Counted from the stretch's first letter, positions 30,022 through 39,573 are shown. The stretch: 41,410 nucleotides of DNA from Pluralibacter sp. (GCF_019237635.1 NZ_JAFAGS010000123.1:1-41410), one strand, 5' to 3'. The notes: a model not told the origin generated them from the letters alone. Made by a program: numbers and translations.

Positions 30022-30708
30022 TTACGCTGAGAGATTTTTTTCGATATCATGCAGCAAACGGTGCAACATGGCGGTATCCCGCTGCGCTAAAAGGCCGATC
30101 CGCTGCTGTAGCCAGTCGGCCAGTTTATGGTCATCGGCCACCTGCAATCGTTCCAGCAACGCCTGGGTGCGAAGACGTAACGCCTGTAGCTGGTTTTCGT
30201 CGCCCTCACTGGCGCCAGGCGCCGTATTTTGCGTCAGAGAAGAGAGCTGGTAGCAGTAGACCATCACTGCCTGTCCGAGGTTCAGCGACGGGTAGTCGGC
30301 CACCATCGGCACGCCGGTCAGCACATCGGCCAGCGCCAGTTCGTCATTGGTTAAGCCCGAATCTTCGCGGCCAAACACCAGCGCGGCGTGCTGCAGCCAC
30401 TGTGATTTTTCCTCCAGCAGCGGCATCAGCTCCTGCGGCGTGGCGTAATAGTGAAAGCGCGCGCGGCTGCGGGCGGTGGTGGCGATAGTGAAATCCACAT
30501 CGTGCAACGCCTCGGCCAGAGTGGCATAAGTGGTGATGTTTTCGAGGATATCGCCGGCGCCGTGGGCGACCCGCTGCGCGCCGGGTTCACGGTGCGCGAC
30601 GCTTGCGACAATTCGCATTTCGGTGAAGCCCATGGTCTTCATGGCCCGGGCGGCAGCGCCGATATTTTCGGCTCTTGCTGGCGAAACCAGCACGATTGAT
30701 AAGCGCAT
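30022..30708 (-). CDS. yjtD: SpoU-family tRNA/rRNA methyltransferase-like protein (LasT/YjtD)
   Basis: The 228-residue product, from the ATG at 30708 after AGAGATG, matches E. coli YjtD (LasT) in length. The SPOUT-type motifs are SIVLVSPARAENIGAAARAM at the N-terminus, ALVFGREDSGLTNDELALAD (about 111-130) and YPSLNLGQAVMVYCYQL (about 144-160). The last two form the knotted S-adenosylmethionine site. It is a paralogue of TrmJ, the 2'-O-methyltransferase of tRNA position 32. Its own substrate is not settled as far as I know. A seven-codon longer start is possible but has no better support. Confidence 0.9.
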   Translation of the reverse strand: MRLSIVLVSPARAENIGAAARAMKTMGFTEMRIVASVAHREPGAQRVAHGAGDILENITTYATLAEALHDVDFTIATTARSRARFHYYATPQELMPLLEEKSQWLQHAALVFGREDSGLTNDELALADVLTGVPMVADYPSLNLGQAVMVYCYQLSSLTQNTAPGASEGDENQLQALRLRTQALLERLQVADDHKLADWLQQRIGLLAQRDTAMLHRLLHDIEKNLSA

Positions 30709-31107
30709 GTAATCATCTCTTTTTAGCATTCAGACGGCAACAATGTGATGCACGTCAACATATTGCGCGGCGCGAATTTACTTAATTGCAACAAAAATCA
30801 GTGAAATGGCGTTTCTTAACATATAAAAAAGATTAAACTATTTTCTAAGAATCCACTGAGGTAATATGTTAACAGAACTGATATATCCTCATGTTCTCAA
30901 ATAGTATTTTAAATTCAATTAACGCGCCCCTGTTGGATTCATTGCGTTTATCAGTTAATCTTCGCAACTACCTGACTTGTTGCCAAATTGTGACAAACGC
31001 TAGCATTTAGATGCAATGATTTCACAAGACTGTTAACGTGCTACAATTGAACTTGATATATGTCAACGAAGCGTAGTTTTATTGGGTGTCAGACGTCACT
31101 TAGCCTG
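30709..31107. other. AT-rich upstream arm of the arcA control region
   Basis: About 400 bases without a convincing gene, rich in A/T. It contains the FNR-type site at 31053-31066 and presumably several arcA promoters, which in E. coli lie far upstream of the gene. Confidence 0.6.
31053..31066. promoter_or_regulatory. FNR-type site upstream of arcA
   Basis: TTGATATATGTCAA matches the FNR consensus TTGAT-n4-ATCAA at nine of ten bases. In E. coli FNR activates arcA anaerobically from a similar sequence at this place. The arcA start codon is 278 bases downstream. Confidence 0.75.
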
Positions 31108-31248
31108 TTATGTTGCTGTTAAAATGGTTAGGATGACAGCCGTTTTTGACACTGTCGGGTCCAGAGGGAAAGTACCCACGACCAAGCTAATGATGTTGTT
31201 GACGTTGATGGAAAGTGCATCAAGAACGCAATTACGTACTTTAGTCAT
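31108..31248 (-). CDS. yjjY: Conserved small ORF YjjY, antisense to the arcA leader
   Basis: A 46-codon frame runs from the ATG at 31248 (MTKVRNCVLDALSINVNNII at the start) to TAA at 31108. It encodes a protein that, as I recall the E. coli sequence, is almost the same residue for residue. It ends SKTAVILTILTAT, giving a hydrophobic C-terminal half. It lies on the strand opposite arcA, inside the long untranslated arcA leader. Only a weak ribosome site is visible. The frame may be a real small protein, or it may be conserved because the DNA serves as arcA control region or RNA. No function is known to me. Confidence 0.6.
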   Translation of the reverse strand: MTKVRNCVLDALSINVNNIISLVVGTFPLDPTVSKTAVILTILTAT

Positions 31249-31343
31249 GTTATGCCGGTCATGTTAATTTGCGACATGTACCAGGCGGGTCAGGGACTTT
31301 TGTACTTCCTGTTTCGATTTAGTTGGCAATTTAGGTAGCAAAC

Positions 31344-32060
31344 ATGCAGACCCCGCACATTCTTATCGTTGAAGACGAGTTGGTAACACGCAACACGTTA
31401 AAAAGTATTTTCGAAGCAGAAGGCTACGATGTTTTCGAAGCGACCGATGGCGCGGAAATGCATCAGATCCTTTCAGAAAATGATATCAATCTGGTGATTA
31501 TGGATATCAATCTGCCAGGGAAAAACGGCCTTCTGTTGGCGCGTGAACTGCGCGAACAGGCAAACGTCGCCCTGATGTTCCTTACCGGCCGTGACAACGA
31601 GGTCGACAAAATCCTCGGTCTGGAAATCGGTGCAGATGACTATATTACCAAGCCGTTCAACCCACGTGAACTGACGATTCGTGCGCGCAACCTGCTCTCC
31701 CGCACCATGAATCTGGGTACCGTGAGCGAAGAACGCCGCAGCGTTGAAAGCTACAAGTTCAACGGCTGGGAGCTGGACATCAACAGCCGCTCTCTTATCA
31801 GCCCGAACGGCGAGCAGTACAAGCTGCCGCGTAGCGAATTCCGCGCCATGCTGCACTTCTGCGAAAACCCGGGCAAGATCCAGTCCCGCGCAGAGCTGCT
31901 GAAGAAAATGACCGGTCGCGAGCTGAAGCCGCACGACCGTACCGTTGACGTGACTATCCGCCGTATTCGTAAGCACTTCGAATCCACGCCGGATACGCCG
32001 GAAATCATCGCCACGATCCACGGTGAAGGTTATCGTTTCTGCGGCGATCTGCAGGAATAA
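31344..32060 (+). CDS. arcA: Response regulator ArcA (aerobic respiration control)
   Basis: ArcA is the DNA-binding partner of sensor kinase ArcB. It represses respiratory genes when quinones are reduced. The 238-residue product equals E. coli. The receiver domain carries the acidic pocket EDE near residue 10, phospho-acceptor Asp54 in [12 protein letters not shown], and Lys in [11 protein letters not shown]. The OmpR-type winged helix occupies about residues 135-234 ([15 protein letters not shown]). A 600-base leader with an FNR site precedes it. Confidence 0.99.
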   Translation: MQTPHILIVEDELVTRNTLKSIFEAEGYDVFEATDGAEMHQILSENDINLVIMDINLPGKNGLLLARELREQANVALMFLTGRDNEVDKILGLEIGADDYITKPFNPRELTIRARNLLSRTMNLGTVSEERRSVESYKFNGWELDINSRSLISPNGEQYKLPRSEFRAMLHFCENPGKIQSRAELLKKMTGRELKPHDRTVDVTIRRIRKHFESTPDTPEIIATIHGEGYRFCGDLQE

Positions 32061-32076
32061 TATTACTGTTAGCCCT

Positions 32077-32107
32077 AAAAAAACGGCGCACTTTGCGCCG
32101 TTTTTTT
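32077..32107. terminator. Bidirectional terminator between arcA and creA
   Basis: A7-CGGCGCA, loop CTT, TGCGCCG-T7 (32077-32107) is symmetric. It therefore ends arcA from the left and creA from the right. Confidence 0.92.
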
Positions 32108-32124
32108 ATCCTTGCATAACTCGA

Positions 32125-32598
32125 TTATCCCTTCCACGGCATAATCGGTACGGCGCTGATGGCGTTTTTCGGCGAACCGTCCACCACTTTATCGGAGTAC
32201 GTCAGGTACACCAGCGCGTTGCGTTTGGCGTCATAAAAACGCACCACCTGCAGCTTTTTGAACACCAGAGACGTGCGCTTCTGGAACACTACATCGCCCT
32301 GTGTCTTGCCGTTTTTGATCTTATCGCTTACCTCAATTGGCCCAACCTGCTGGCAGGAGATGGCCGCATCGGAGGTATCTTCCGCCAGCCCTAAGCCACC
32401 TTTAATCCCCCCGGTTTTCGCCCGGCTGATGTAGCAGGTCACATTGTTCACATCCGGATCGTCAAAAGCCTCGACAACGATTTTATGATCTGGGCCGATC
32501 ATCTTGAACACCGTATCGACGGAGCCAATTTGTTCCGCGTGTGCCGCTTGCCCGGCCATCGCCAGCAGGAGGCCAATCATTAAACTCTTGTATTTCAT
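32125..32598 (-). CDS. creA: CreA, conserved periplasmic protein
   Basis: The 157-residue product has a signal peptide ([21 protein letters not shown], cleavage near residue 21). The CreA family core follows: [37 protein letters not shown], then [20 protein letters not shown]. Its two cysteines may form a disulfide. Function is not established. In K-12 it is first in creABCD, with the CreBC two-component system and CreD between it and arcA. Here creA ends about 20 bases before the arcA terminator, so creBCD are absent from this site. Confidence 0.94.
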   Translation of the reverse strand: MKYKSLMIGLLLAMAGQAAHAEQIGSVDTVFKMIGPDHKIVVEAFDDPDVNNVTCYISRAKTGGIKGGLGLAEDTSDAAISCQQVGPIEVSDKIKNGKTQGDVVFQKRTSLVFKKLQVVRFYDAKRNALVYLTYSDKVVDGSPKNAISAVPIMPWKG

Positions 32599-32806
32599 AT
32601 TGTTACCATTTCTGAAAATGACGTTGAGCGATTATTCACTTTTAAAGCAGAAAATGTTTAAAGATCACAGCTTTACAAAAATAATAACTTAATAACCTGT
32701 AAAATCGCACTTTAGAGCAAAAAAAACACTGAATGCTAAAACATCAAAAAATGTTATTATCCGCTAACCTAGTAACAGGCATCTGCGTAAGGATGAGGAC
32801 ATATAT

Positions 32807-33676
32807 ATGGATCAGGCTGGGATTATTCGCGATCTTCTAAGCTGGCTCGAAGGGCACCTTGATCAGCCTCTGTCACTGGATAACGTGGCGGCAAAAGCAG
32901 GCTATTCCAAGTGGCACCTGCAGAGAATGTTTAAAGACGTGACTGGCCATGCGATTGGTGCCTATATTCGCGCTCGTCGACTGTCGAAATCAGCGGTTGC
33001 GCTGCGTTTGACCGCGCGCCCTATTTTAGATATCGCCCTGCAGTATCGTTTCGACTCGCAGCAGACGTTTACCCGCGCCTTTAAGAAACAGTTCTCGCTG
33101 ACGCCAGCGCTCTATCGCCGTTCTCCTGACTGGAGCGCGTTCGGTATGCGTCCGCCGCTGCGTCTTGGCGAATTCACCATGCCGAAGCATGAATTCGTCA
33201 TGCTTCCGGAAACCCATCTGGTCGGGGTAACCCAGAGCTATACCTGTAAGCTGGAAGAGATCTCCGATTTCCGTCAGCAGATGCGCGTTCAGTTCTGGCG
33301 TGAGTTCCTCAGCAACTCGCCGAGCATCCCGCCGATGCTGTATGGCCTGCACGAACCACGACCGAATCTGGACAGAGATGACGAGCAGGAAGTGCTGTAC
33401 ACCACTGCGCTGACGCCGGAAATGGCCAACGGTCATCTGCAGAATTCGCATCCTGTCACGCTGGAAGGCGGCGAATATGTGATGTTCACCTATGAAGGGC
33501 TGGGCACCGGGCTGCAGGAGTTTATTCTGACCGTCTATGGCACCAGCATGCCGATGCTGAACCTGACCCGTCGTAAGGGCCAGGATATTGAACGCTTCTT
33601 CCCGCAGAAAGAAGCGATCAACCAGGAACCCCCAATTCAGCTGCGCTGCGAGTACCTGATTCCGATTCGTCGTTAA
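32807..33676 (+). CDS. rob: Right origin-binding protein Rob (AraC/XylS family)
   Basis: Rob activates the mar/sox/rob regulon (efflux, solvent and antibiotic tolerance) and binds oriC. The 289-residue length equals E. coli. The N-terminal AraC-type double helix-turn-helix covers about residues 8-106 (KAGYSKWHLQRMFKDVTGHA, then LQYRFDSQQTFTRAFKKQF). The C-terminal GyrI-like ligand domain (about 120-289) binds bile salts or fatty acids. It is divergent from creA across 208 bases and overlaps convergent gpmB by four bases. Confidence 0.97.
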   Translation: MDQAGIIRDLLSWLEGHLDQPLSLDNVAAKAGYSKWHLQRMFKDVTGHAIGAYIRARRLSKSAVALRLTARPILDIALQYRFDSQQTFTRAFKKQFSLTPALYRRSPDWSAFGMRPPLRLGEFTMPKHEFVMLPETHLVGVTQSYTCKLEEISDFRQQMRVQFWREFLSNSPSIPPMLYGLHEPRPNLDRDDEQEVLYTTALTPEMANGHLQNSHPVTLEGGEYVMFTYEGLGTGLQEFILTVYGTSMPMLNLTRRKGQDIERFFPQKEAINQEPPIQLRCEYLIPIRR

Positions 33677-34320
33677 CGCTGCAGCTCATCCAACGCAGGG
33701 GCGTCCAGATGCGAGATGTCCCCTGCGGTTTCCACCACCCAACCTGGCGCAAGCCACGGGCTTTGCTGGTAGTCCACTCGAGAAATCGAGCAGTTGCGTA
33801 AACGCAGGCGACGTTCAGCGTGCGCCGGTAATCCCAGGATCGTGCTCATCAGGCAACCCAGCGCCATACCATGGCTGACCAGCAGCGGGCGGCTTCCCTG
33901 CGGCAAATTCAGGCAGCTCACCAATGCGGCGTGCATACGATCGGCCAGCTCCTGCATTGACTCGCCCTGCGGAATACGGCCGCCAGGCGTGCCGTTCACC
34001 AGTTGGCGACGCCAGCCCTCTTCCTGCTCGGTCAACGAATCGATGAGACGCTTCTCAAGCACGCCCATGTTCAGCTCGCGCAGACGCGCGTCGAAGGCTA
34101 CAGCACAGCCGCAGGCGTCAGCAATGATCTCGGCGGTACGGCGCGTACGGCCAAGGTCGCTGGAGATAATATGGGTGATGCCCAGCGTTCTGGCGCGCTC
34201 CCCCACCTGCCAGGCCTGCTGCTCACCTTTTTCGGTCAGCGGACTGTCGGACTGGCCCTGAAGACGTCGCTCGGCGTTCCACTGCGTCTCGCCGTGGCGA
34301 ACAAGGTATACCTGTAACAT
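33673..34320 (-). CDS. gpmB: Phosphoglycerate-mutase-like phosphatase GpmB
   Basis: The 215-residue histidine phosphatase superfamily protein shows LVRHGETQWN with phospho-accepting His9. LGRTRRTAEII and the second catalytic His in LLVSHGMALGCL (about residue 150) are also present. Its length equals E. coli GpmB (YtjC), whose real activity is probably that of a phosphatase rather than a mutase. The stop codon overlaps the end of rob by four bases on the opposite strand. It is divergent from yjjX. Confidence 0.94.
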   Translation of the reverse strand: MLQVYLVRHGETQWNAERRLQGQSDSPLTEKGEQQAWQVGERARTLGITHIISSDLGRTRRTAEIIADACGCAVAFDARLRELNMGVLEKRLIDSLTEQEEGWRRQLVNGTPGGRIPQGESMQELADRMHAALVSCLNLPQGSRPLLVSHGMALGCLMSTILGLPAHAERRLRLRNCSISRVDYQQSPWLAPGWVVETAGDISHLDAPALDELQR

Positions 34321-34373
34321 GCTAATTATCCGTTATACTGCGATGATGATTTTTTGGCTTAAGTGTCTTGATT

Positions 34374-34889
34374 ATGCACCAAGTTGTCTCAGCTACCACT
34401 AATCCCGCAAAAATTCGGGCCATTATGCAGGCTTTTGCCGAGATCTTCGGCGAAGGATCCTGCCACATTGATGCTATCGCCGTCGAGAGCGGCGTGCCGG
34501 AACAACCGAATGGCTGCGAAGAAACGCGCGCTGGCGCACGTAACCGGGTGGCAAACGCGCGCGCCAGCCGTCCCGATGCGGACTTCTGGGTAGCGATTGA
34601 AGCCGGTATTGACGATGGCAGCACCTTTAGCTGGGTCGTGATTGAAAGCCGCCAGCAGCGCGGCGAAGCGCGCTCGGCGACATTACCGCTCCCGGCGGTA
34701 ATTCTGGAACGCGTACGCCACGGCGAGGCGCTGGGGCCTGTCATGTCGCACTATACGGGGATTGACGAGATTGGCCGTAAGGAAGGCGCCATCGGCGTAT
34801 TTACAGCCGGGAAACTGACCCGCAGCAGCGTTTATTATCAGGCGGTGATCCTGGCGCTTAGCCCATTTCACAACGCCGTTTATCGCTGA
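34374..34889 (+). CDS. yjjX: Inosine/xanthosine triphosphatase YjjX
   Basis: YjjX hydrolyses non-canonical ITP and XTP. I chose the ATG at 34374 ([14 protein letters not shown]), giving 171 residues as in E. coli (170). A TTG two codons upstream is also open. The family's substrate pocket shows [12 protein letters not shown] at the N-terminus, then [22 protein letters not shown] and [18 protein letters not shown]. It overlaps the 3' end of convergent trpR by ten bases. Confidence 0.94.
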   Translation: MHQVVSATTNPAKIRAIMQAFAEIFGEGSCHIDAIAVESGVPEQPNGCEETRAGARNRVANARASRPDADFWVAIEAGIDDGSTFSWVVIESRQQRGEARSATLPLPAVILERVRHGEALGPVMSHYTGIDEIGRKEGAIGVFTAGKLTRSSVYYQAVILALSPFHNAVYR

Positions 34890-35209
34890 GTGTCCGGCAG
34901 CGCCTGCTCCAGCCATTGACGCAGCTCAACAGGCGCCGATTTCAGACTATTTGAACCGCGCGTGATGGTCGCAATGCCCGCGCCGAGCTCGCTTTTCAGC
35001 TCGCGCTGGCTCATTTCTCCGCGCAGGAGTTCTTCAATTATCCGCACGCGGGTGCCGAGCGCCTCCCGCTCATCCGGCGTCATCATCAGATTAAGCAGAG
35101 GCAGGTGTAAATCAGCCTCATACGCTTTACGCAGCAGCTCGACGAAACGAAGCCATTCCTGGTTACGCTGTTCGGCAAGCGCCGCTGAATAAGGGGATTG
35201 TTGGGTCAT
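34880..35209 (-). CDS. trpR: Trp operon repressor
   Basis: TrpR is the dimeric tryptophan-binding repressor of trp, aroH and its own gene. From the ATG at 35209 ([20 protein letters not shown]) it has 109 residues. The longer frame reads through the operator and is rejected. The helix-turn-helix is [20 protein letters not shown] (about residues 66-85), and the preceding core [20 protein letters not shown] is conserved. Its 3' end overlaps yjjX by ten bases. slt lies upstream on the same strand. Confidence 0.97.
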   Translation of the reverse strand: MTQQSPYSAALAEQRNQEWLRFVELLRKAYEADLHLPLLNLMMTPDEREALGTRVRIIEELLRGEMSQRELKSELGAGIATITRGSNSLKSAPVELRQWLEQALPDTQR

Positions 35210-35227
35210 GTTACGCCACCATATTGG

Positions 35228-35251
35228 GGCGGATGGCCGGGGCCATCCGCC
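35228..35251 (-). other. Stable hairpin in the trpR leader
   Basis: An 11-base perfect inverted repeat, GGCGGATGGCC / GGCCATCCGCC, with two bases between the arms lies 19 bases upstream of the trpR start codon and just downstream of the operator. It has no T-run. From memory E. coli trpR has a GC-rich hairpin of different sequence at the same place. A role in ending slt transcription or in trpR translation is possible. Confidence 0.6.
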
Positions 35252-35254
35252 AAA

Positions 35255-35274
35255 TGTACTCTTTTGCGAGTACA
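35255..35274. promoter_or_regulatory. trp operator controlling trpR
   Basis: TGTACTCTTTTGCGAGTACA has seven-base perfect arms around a six-base centre and matches the autoregulatory operator of E. coli trpR. It lies 46 bases upstream of the trpR ATG, between trpR and the end of slt. Confidence 0.85.
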
Positions 35275-35307
35275 AGCATAACATACTCCGCCGAAACGGG
35301 GACAGGA

Positions 35308-37245
35308 TCAGTAACGCTGTTGCCACTCAGCCTTGGTCAGAATGACCGGCTGCTCGCCCATGAAGTAGCGATAGTAGGCATCGTAGGCCAGCACATTCTT
35401 CACGTAACCCCGCGTCTCCGAGAACGGAATACTCTCGACAAAAGCGACCGCATCGAGGCGTCCGGCGCTGTTGCCCTGCCAGGTGCGCACGCGTCCCGGC
35501 CCGGCGTTATAGGCCGCCGAGGCGTAAATACGGTTATTGTCGAACTGCTGGTACACATACTGCAGGTACAGCGTGCCGATATTGATGTTGGTTTCCGGGT
35601 CAAGCAGCTGGCTTGGGCCGCTGTAGCCCGGTACGTTGAACATCTTCACCGTATGTGTCGCCGTTCCCGGCATCAACTGCATCAGCCCGGTGGCACCGAC
35701 GGGAGAGCGAATTTTCGGGTTCCAGGCACTCTCCTGACGGGCGATCGCCATCGCATAGCTCTTATCGTAACCCTTATCGCCGGTGTAACGGGCAAACAGG
35801 TCCTTATAGGCTAGCGGGAAGCGTTCCTGCAGATTATCCCACAGCTTACCGGCGATAGTGGCCTGCACGCTGAGATCCCACCAGCCCTGATCGTAGGCGT
35901 AACGCGCCAGCTGCGACTGCTCGTTGCGCGTGCGGCTGGTCACCAGGTTGGCCCATTCACTGCGCGCGGTGTTATCCATATTCCAGTACATCAGCTCGCG
36001 CACGCGCATCATTTCCGGGCCGCTGACCAGCAACGGAGCAACCGTCCCTTCCGGTTTTTCTACCCGTACAGGGTAGTCCTCGCCCAGCCGTTGGGCAGCC
36101 ACCATCGGGTAGAAACCGCGCTGCTGCATCAGCGAACGCAGAATGCTTTTCGCTTCATCGTCACGACCGCGCTCCATCAGCAGATCCGCCTGCCAGTAGC
36201 GCCATTCGTCCTTCTCTTTCGCCTCCATCGGCAGACGGGCAAGCCAGGTATTCAGACCACGGCGATCGCCCTCGCCCAGCGCCATGCGTACGCGGCGCTC
36301 CACAAGCGAAGTCGACTGCGAGCGCATCACGGCATCGTCGCGCCAGCGGGCTTGCTCGTCCGTTACATCCGTCCCCATTAAACGCCAGGCGACAATATCG
36401 CGTAGCGCCTGAGTCTGATCCTCATTGAGCTTCTGCGCCTGAACCAGCATCGGCAGCATCAGGCGGGCGTTCTCCACATCCTGGCGCGCTACGCTTTCAA
36501 AGGCTTCTGCCGCCATCTGTCGCGTAAAATCGGTCGCCCCGGTGCTCTGCGCGAAGCTCAGCACGCTGTTGGGGTTATTCGCGAGACTCACGATGGCAGA
36601 AGAAATGGTTTGATAGCTGGAAGGCATCTGCCCGGCAAGCGCGGTGACCAGGCTGGTATTTCCGGCTTTCATCGCCAGGCGAATCCGCTCCAGATAAGCC
36701 AGCGGGTCCTGCGCGCCCGACGAGCGCCAGGCGCTGAAGAGCTTATCGCAGGCCGCAGGTTGGTTTTTACCGGTCAGCCAGAGTTCTTGCGCCCCTGTCC
36801 AGGCCTCCTGCGTCAGGCCAGTGCTGTATTTCGCATAGTAATAATTACACTGGGCCTCGGCGGTGCCCGGTTTATCCGGGCTGAACGCCAGCAGCCCACG
36901 CCAGTCCTCCCTGCGCGCCAGCTCGTTCACAAAGCGGTTTTGCAGGGTACGTGCTGGCGGCAACGTCGGGTTGGCGCGTACAAAATCGGTCACGGTGATG
37001 GCGGGCTCATTCATCAGATCGTCGGTTATCTGACGATACTCCAGGTACGGATAGAGCGGATACGCTTTTAGCGTCGGCATCAGTTGGTCGACAACGTCCA
37101 TCTGGCGGTTATCCCACGCCTGCTTAATTTGGGCATAGCGGCTGCGCTGTTCATCCAGTGAATCCGCATGCACCGCGTAGCTTACCGTCAGCAGGCAGGC
37201 GCTGGCCGCCAGAAGACGCCACATCATGGGTTGGGCTTTTTCCAC
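35308..37245 (-). CDS. slt: Soluble lytic murein transglycosylase Slt70
   Basis: Slt cleaves peptidoglycan to 1,6-anhydromuropeptides in the periplasm. The 645-residue length equals E. coli. A signal peptide ([20 protein letters not shown] to about residue 27, cleavage before DSLDEQ) precedes the long helical U and L domains. The C-terminal lysozyme-like domain has the catalytic Glu in [14 protein letters not shown] (about residue 505 of the precursor). [13 protein letters not shown] and [13 protein letters not shown] follow. It is divergent from ettA and upstream of trpR. Confidence 0.97.
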   Translation of the reverse strand: MEKAQPMMWRLLAASACLLTVSYAVHADSLDEQRSRYAQIKQAWDNRQMDVVDQLMPTLKAYPLYPYLEYRQITDDLMNEPAITVTDFVRANPTLPPARTLQNRFVNELARREDWRGLLAFSPDKPGTAEAQCNYYYAKYSTGLTQEAWTGAQELWLTGKNQPAACDKLFSAWRSSGAQDPLAYLERIRLAMKAGNTSLVTALAGQMPSSYQTISSAIVSLANNPNSVLSFAQSTGATDFTRQMAAEAFESVARQDVENARLMLPMLVQAQKLNEDQTQALRDIVAWRLMGTDVTDEQARWRDDAVMRSQSTSLVERRVRMALGEGDRRGLNTWLARLPMEAKEKDEWRYWQADLLMERGRDDEAKSILRSLMQQRGFYPMVAAQRLGEDYPVRVEKPEGTVAPLLVSGPEMMRVRELMYWNMDNTARSEWANLVTSRTRNEQSQLARYAYDQGWWDLSVQATIAGKLWDNLQERFPLAYKDLFARYTGDKGYDKSYAMAIARQESAWNPKIRSPVGATGLMQLMPGTATHTVKMFNVPGYSGPSQLLDPETNINIGTLYLQYVYQQFDNNRIYASAAYNAGPGRVRTWQGNSAGRLDAVAFVESIPFSETRGYVKNVLAYDAYYRYFMGEQPVILTKAEWQQRY

Positions 37246-37463
37246 AAGCGCTTCCTCTTTAAAAATGCGTCAATGCAGCATCGTGCCGCGTAAAAGACTG
37301 TTTCTGGTAATTATGCTAACCAGACATTGCGTATTGCGCCACGTCAGGAACACTTTTTTACCTTTAATGTTACTGCGATCGCCTCGCTGGGATTACAGCA
37401 TGAAAAAGGCTACACTTCGCAGCTGAATACTATTTCTTTACTATAAAAGAGGCGAAGTCCAAC

Positions 37464-39131
37464 GTGGCTCAATTCGTTTATACCATGCATCGTGTCGGCA
37501 AAGTGGTTCCGCCGAAACGTCATATCCTGAAAAATATCTCGCTGAGCTTCTTCCCTGGCGCAAAAATCGGCGTCCTTGGTCTGAACGGCGCCGGTAAATC
37601 CACCCTGCTGCGCATTATGGCGGGCATCGATACCGATATCGAAGGTGAAGCGCGCCCGCAGCCAGGCATCAAAATTGGCTACCTGCCGCAGGAGCCGCAG
37701 CTCAATCCTGAGCACACTGTGCGTGAATCCGTTGAAGAAGCGGTTGCCGAAGTGGTTAACGCGCTGAAAGGTCTGGATGAGGTGTACGCGAAGTACGCTG
37801 AACCGGATGCTGACTTTGACAAACTCGCCGCACAACAGGGTAAGTTTGAAGAGATAATCCAGGCGCACGACGGTCATAACCTGAACGTGCAGCTGGAGCG
37901 CGCGGCCGATGCCCTGCGTCTGCCGGACTGGGATGCGAAAATCGCGAATCTTTCCGGTGGTGAGCGCCGCCGCGTCGCGCTGTGCCGTCTGCTGCTGGAA
38001 AAACCGGACATGCTGCTGCTCGACGAACCGACCAACCACCTGGATGCGGAATCCGTGGCCTGGCTGGAACGCTTCCTGCACGATTTCGAAGGCACCGTCG
38101 TGGCGATTACCCACGACCGTTACTTCCTCGACAACGTAGCGGGTTGGATCCTGGAGCTTGACCGTGGCGAAGGTATTCCATGGGAAGGCAACTACTCCTC
38201 CTGGCTTGAGCAGAAAGATCAGCGTCTGGCGCAGGAAGCCTCAGCGGAAGCGGCTCGCCGTAAATCTATTGAGAAAGAACTGGAGTGGGTGCGTCAGGGC
38301 GCCAAAGGCCGTCAGTCTAAGGGTAAAGCCCGTCTGGCACGCTTTGAAGAGCTCAACAGCACCGAATACCAGAAACGTAACGAAACCAACGAACTGTTTA
38401 TTCCGCCTGGCGCGCGTCTGGGGGATAAAGTTGTTGAAGTCAGCAATCTGCGTAAGTCTTACGGCGACCGCCTGCTGATCGACGACCTGAGCTTCTCCGT
38501 CCCGAAAGGCGCCATCGTGGGCATCATTGGTCCGAACGGCGCGGGTAAATCGACGCTGTTCCGCATGATGTCCGGTCAGGAACAGCCTGACAGCGGCGCC
38601 ATCACCCTGGGTGAGACCGTGAAGCTCGCGTCCGTTGACCAGTTCCGCGACGCCATGGACAACAGCAAAACCGTGTGGGAAGAGGTCTCCGGCGGTCTGG
38701 ATATCATGCGTATCGGCAACACCGAAATGCCGAGCCGCGCCTATGTGGGCCGCTTTAACTTCAAAGGTACTGACCAGGGCAAACGCGTAGGCGAACTGTC
38801 CGGCGGTGAGCGTGGTCGTCTGCACCTGGCGAAGCTGCTACAGGTTGGCGGCAACGTGCTGCTGCTCGATGAACCGACCAACGACCTGGATATCGAAACC
38901 CTGCGCGCACTGGAAAACGCCCTGCTGGAATTCCCGGGCTGCGCGATGGTTATCTCGCACGACCGTTGGTTCCTCGACCGTATCGCCACCCACATCCTGG
39001 ACTACCAGGATGAAGGTAAAGTGGAGTTCTTCGAAGGTAACTTCACCGAATACGAAGAGTACAAGAAACGTACCCTCGGCGCGGACGCGCTGGAGCCGAA
39101 ACGTATCAAGTACAAACGTATTACCAAGTAA
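37464..39131 (+). CDS. ettA: Energy-dependent translational throttle protein EttA (ABC-F)
   Basis: EttA is a ribosome-bound ABC-F ATPase that gates entry into elongation according to the ATP/ADP ratio. The 555-residue length equals E. coli. Two nucleotide-binding domains are visible. The first has GLNGAGKST (about 39-47), LSGGERRRV and LLLDEPTNHLD. The second has GPNGAGKST (about 355-363), LSGGERGRL and LLLDEPTNDLD. The arm and linker between them are charged. Start is GTG at 37464, with GAGG upstream. It is divergent from slt and is the last core gene before the capsule genes. Confidence 0.97.
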   Translation: MAQFVYTMHRVGKVVPPKRHILKNISLSFFPGAKIGVLGLNGAGKSTLLRIMAGIDTDIEGEARPQPGIKIGYLPQEPQLNPEHTVRESVEEAVAEVVNALKGLDEVYAKYAEPDADFDKLAAQQGKFEEIIQAHDGHNLNVQLERAADALRLPDWDAKIANLSGGERRRVALCRLLLEKPDMLLLDEPTNHLDAESVAWLERFLHDFEGTVVAITHDRYFLDNVAGWILELDRGEGIPWEGNYSSWLEQKDQRLAQEASAEAARRKSIEKELEWVRQGAKGRQSKGKARLARFEELNSTEYQKRNETNELFIPPGARLGDKVVEVSNLRKSYGDRLLIDDLSFSVPKGAIVGIIGPNGAGKSTLFRMMSGQEQPDSGAITLGETVKLASVDQFRDAMDNSKTVWEEVSGGLDIMRIGNTEMPSRAYVGRFNFKGTDQGKRVGELSGGERGRLHLAKLLQVGGNVLLLDEPTNDLDIETLRALENALLEFPGCAMVISHDRWFLDRIATHILDYQDEGKVEFFEGNFTEYEEYKKRTLGADALEPKRIKYKRITK

Positions 39132-39139
39132 TCATGCGC

Positions 39140-39167
39140 AAAGCGAATGGCGAAAGCCATTCGCTTT
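39140..39167 (+). terminator. ettA terminator hairpin
   Basis: A perfect 12-base stem AAAGCGAATGGC / GCCATTCGCTTT closes on a GAAA tetraloop nine bases after the ettA stop. The following T-run is short, so strength is uncertain. Confidence 0.65.
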
Positions 39168-39573
39168 AGTATTACTGAATGTTGATTGCAAAAAAAATAA
39201 ATAACTATCCCCTCTGAAAAATAGTGTTCTTTTTTATATATCTACAGTACGCCAACCGCATATTTCATAATAAATACAAATATTATCCCTCGCCGTAAAA
39301 AAGCCTCTCCCTGATGACTATTGAGCATATATATAAATTATGCTAAAACTCCACATCAGCGCAGGTGATATGTTATTCATAATATTTATTCCTTAAACAG
39401 GAATCATCAGGCACAGGGAAAATAGCGTTATTGCAAGGGAATGACATGTTATCTCGTATTACACCTCATGCGTTATTCGATCGTCACAGGGATAGTGAAT
39501 GTGGTGGGTGATGGGCGTAATTCGCTCTGTAATTCATTCGTCTAATCTATTAATGTGGTTTATTGAATAACTC
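39168..39573. other. AT-rich leader of the kps cluster
   Basis: A 406-base, strongly A/T-rich gap between the ettA hairpin and kpsE presumably carries the capsule promoter. I find no ops element (GGCGGTAG) or full JUMPstart. A 21-codon ORF with a ribosome site lies at 39446-39511 but is unproven. Base content shifts visibly from the GC-rich core genes. Confidence 0.6.

Noticed and set aside
39168-39573. JUMPstart/ops element before kpsE
   Set aside because: The nearest match, GGGCGTAA around 39513-39520, lacks the GGCGGTAG core, so I do not call it.
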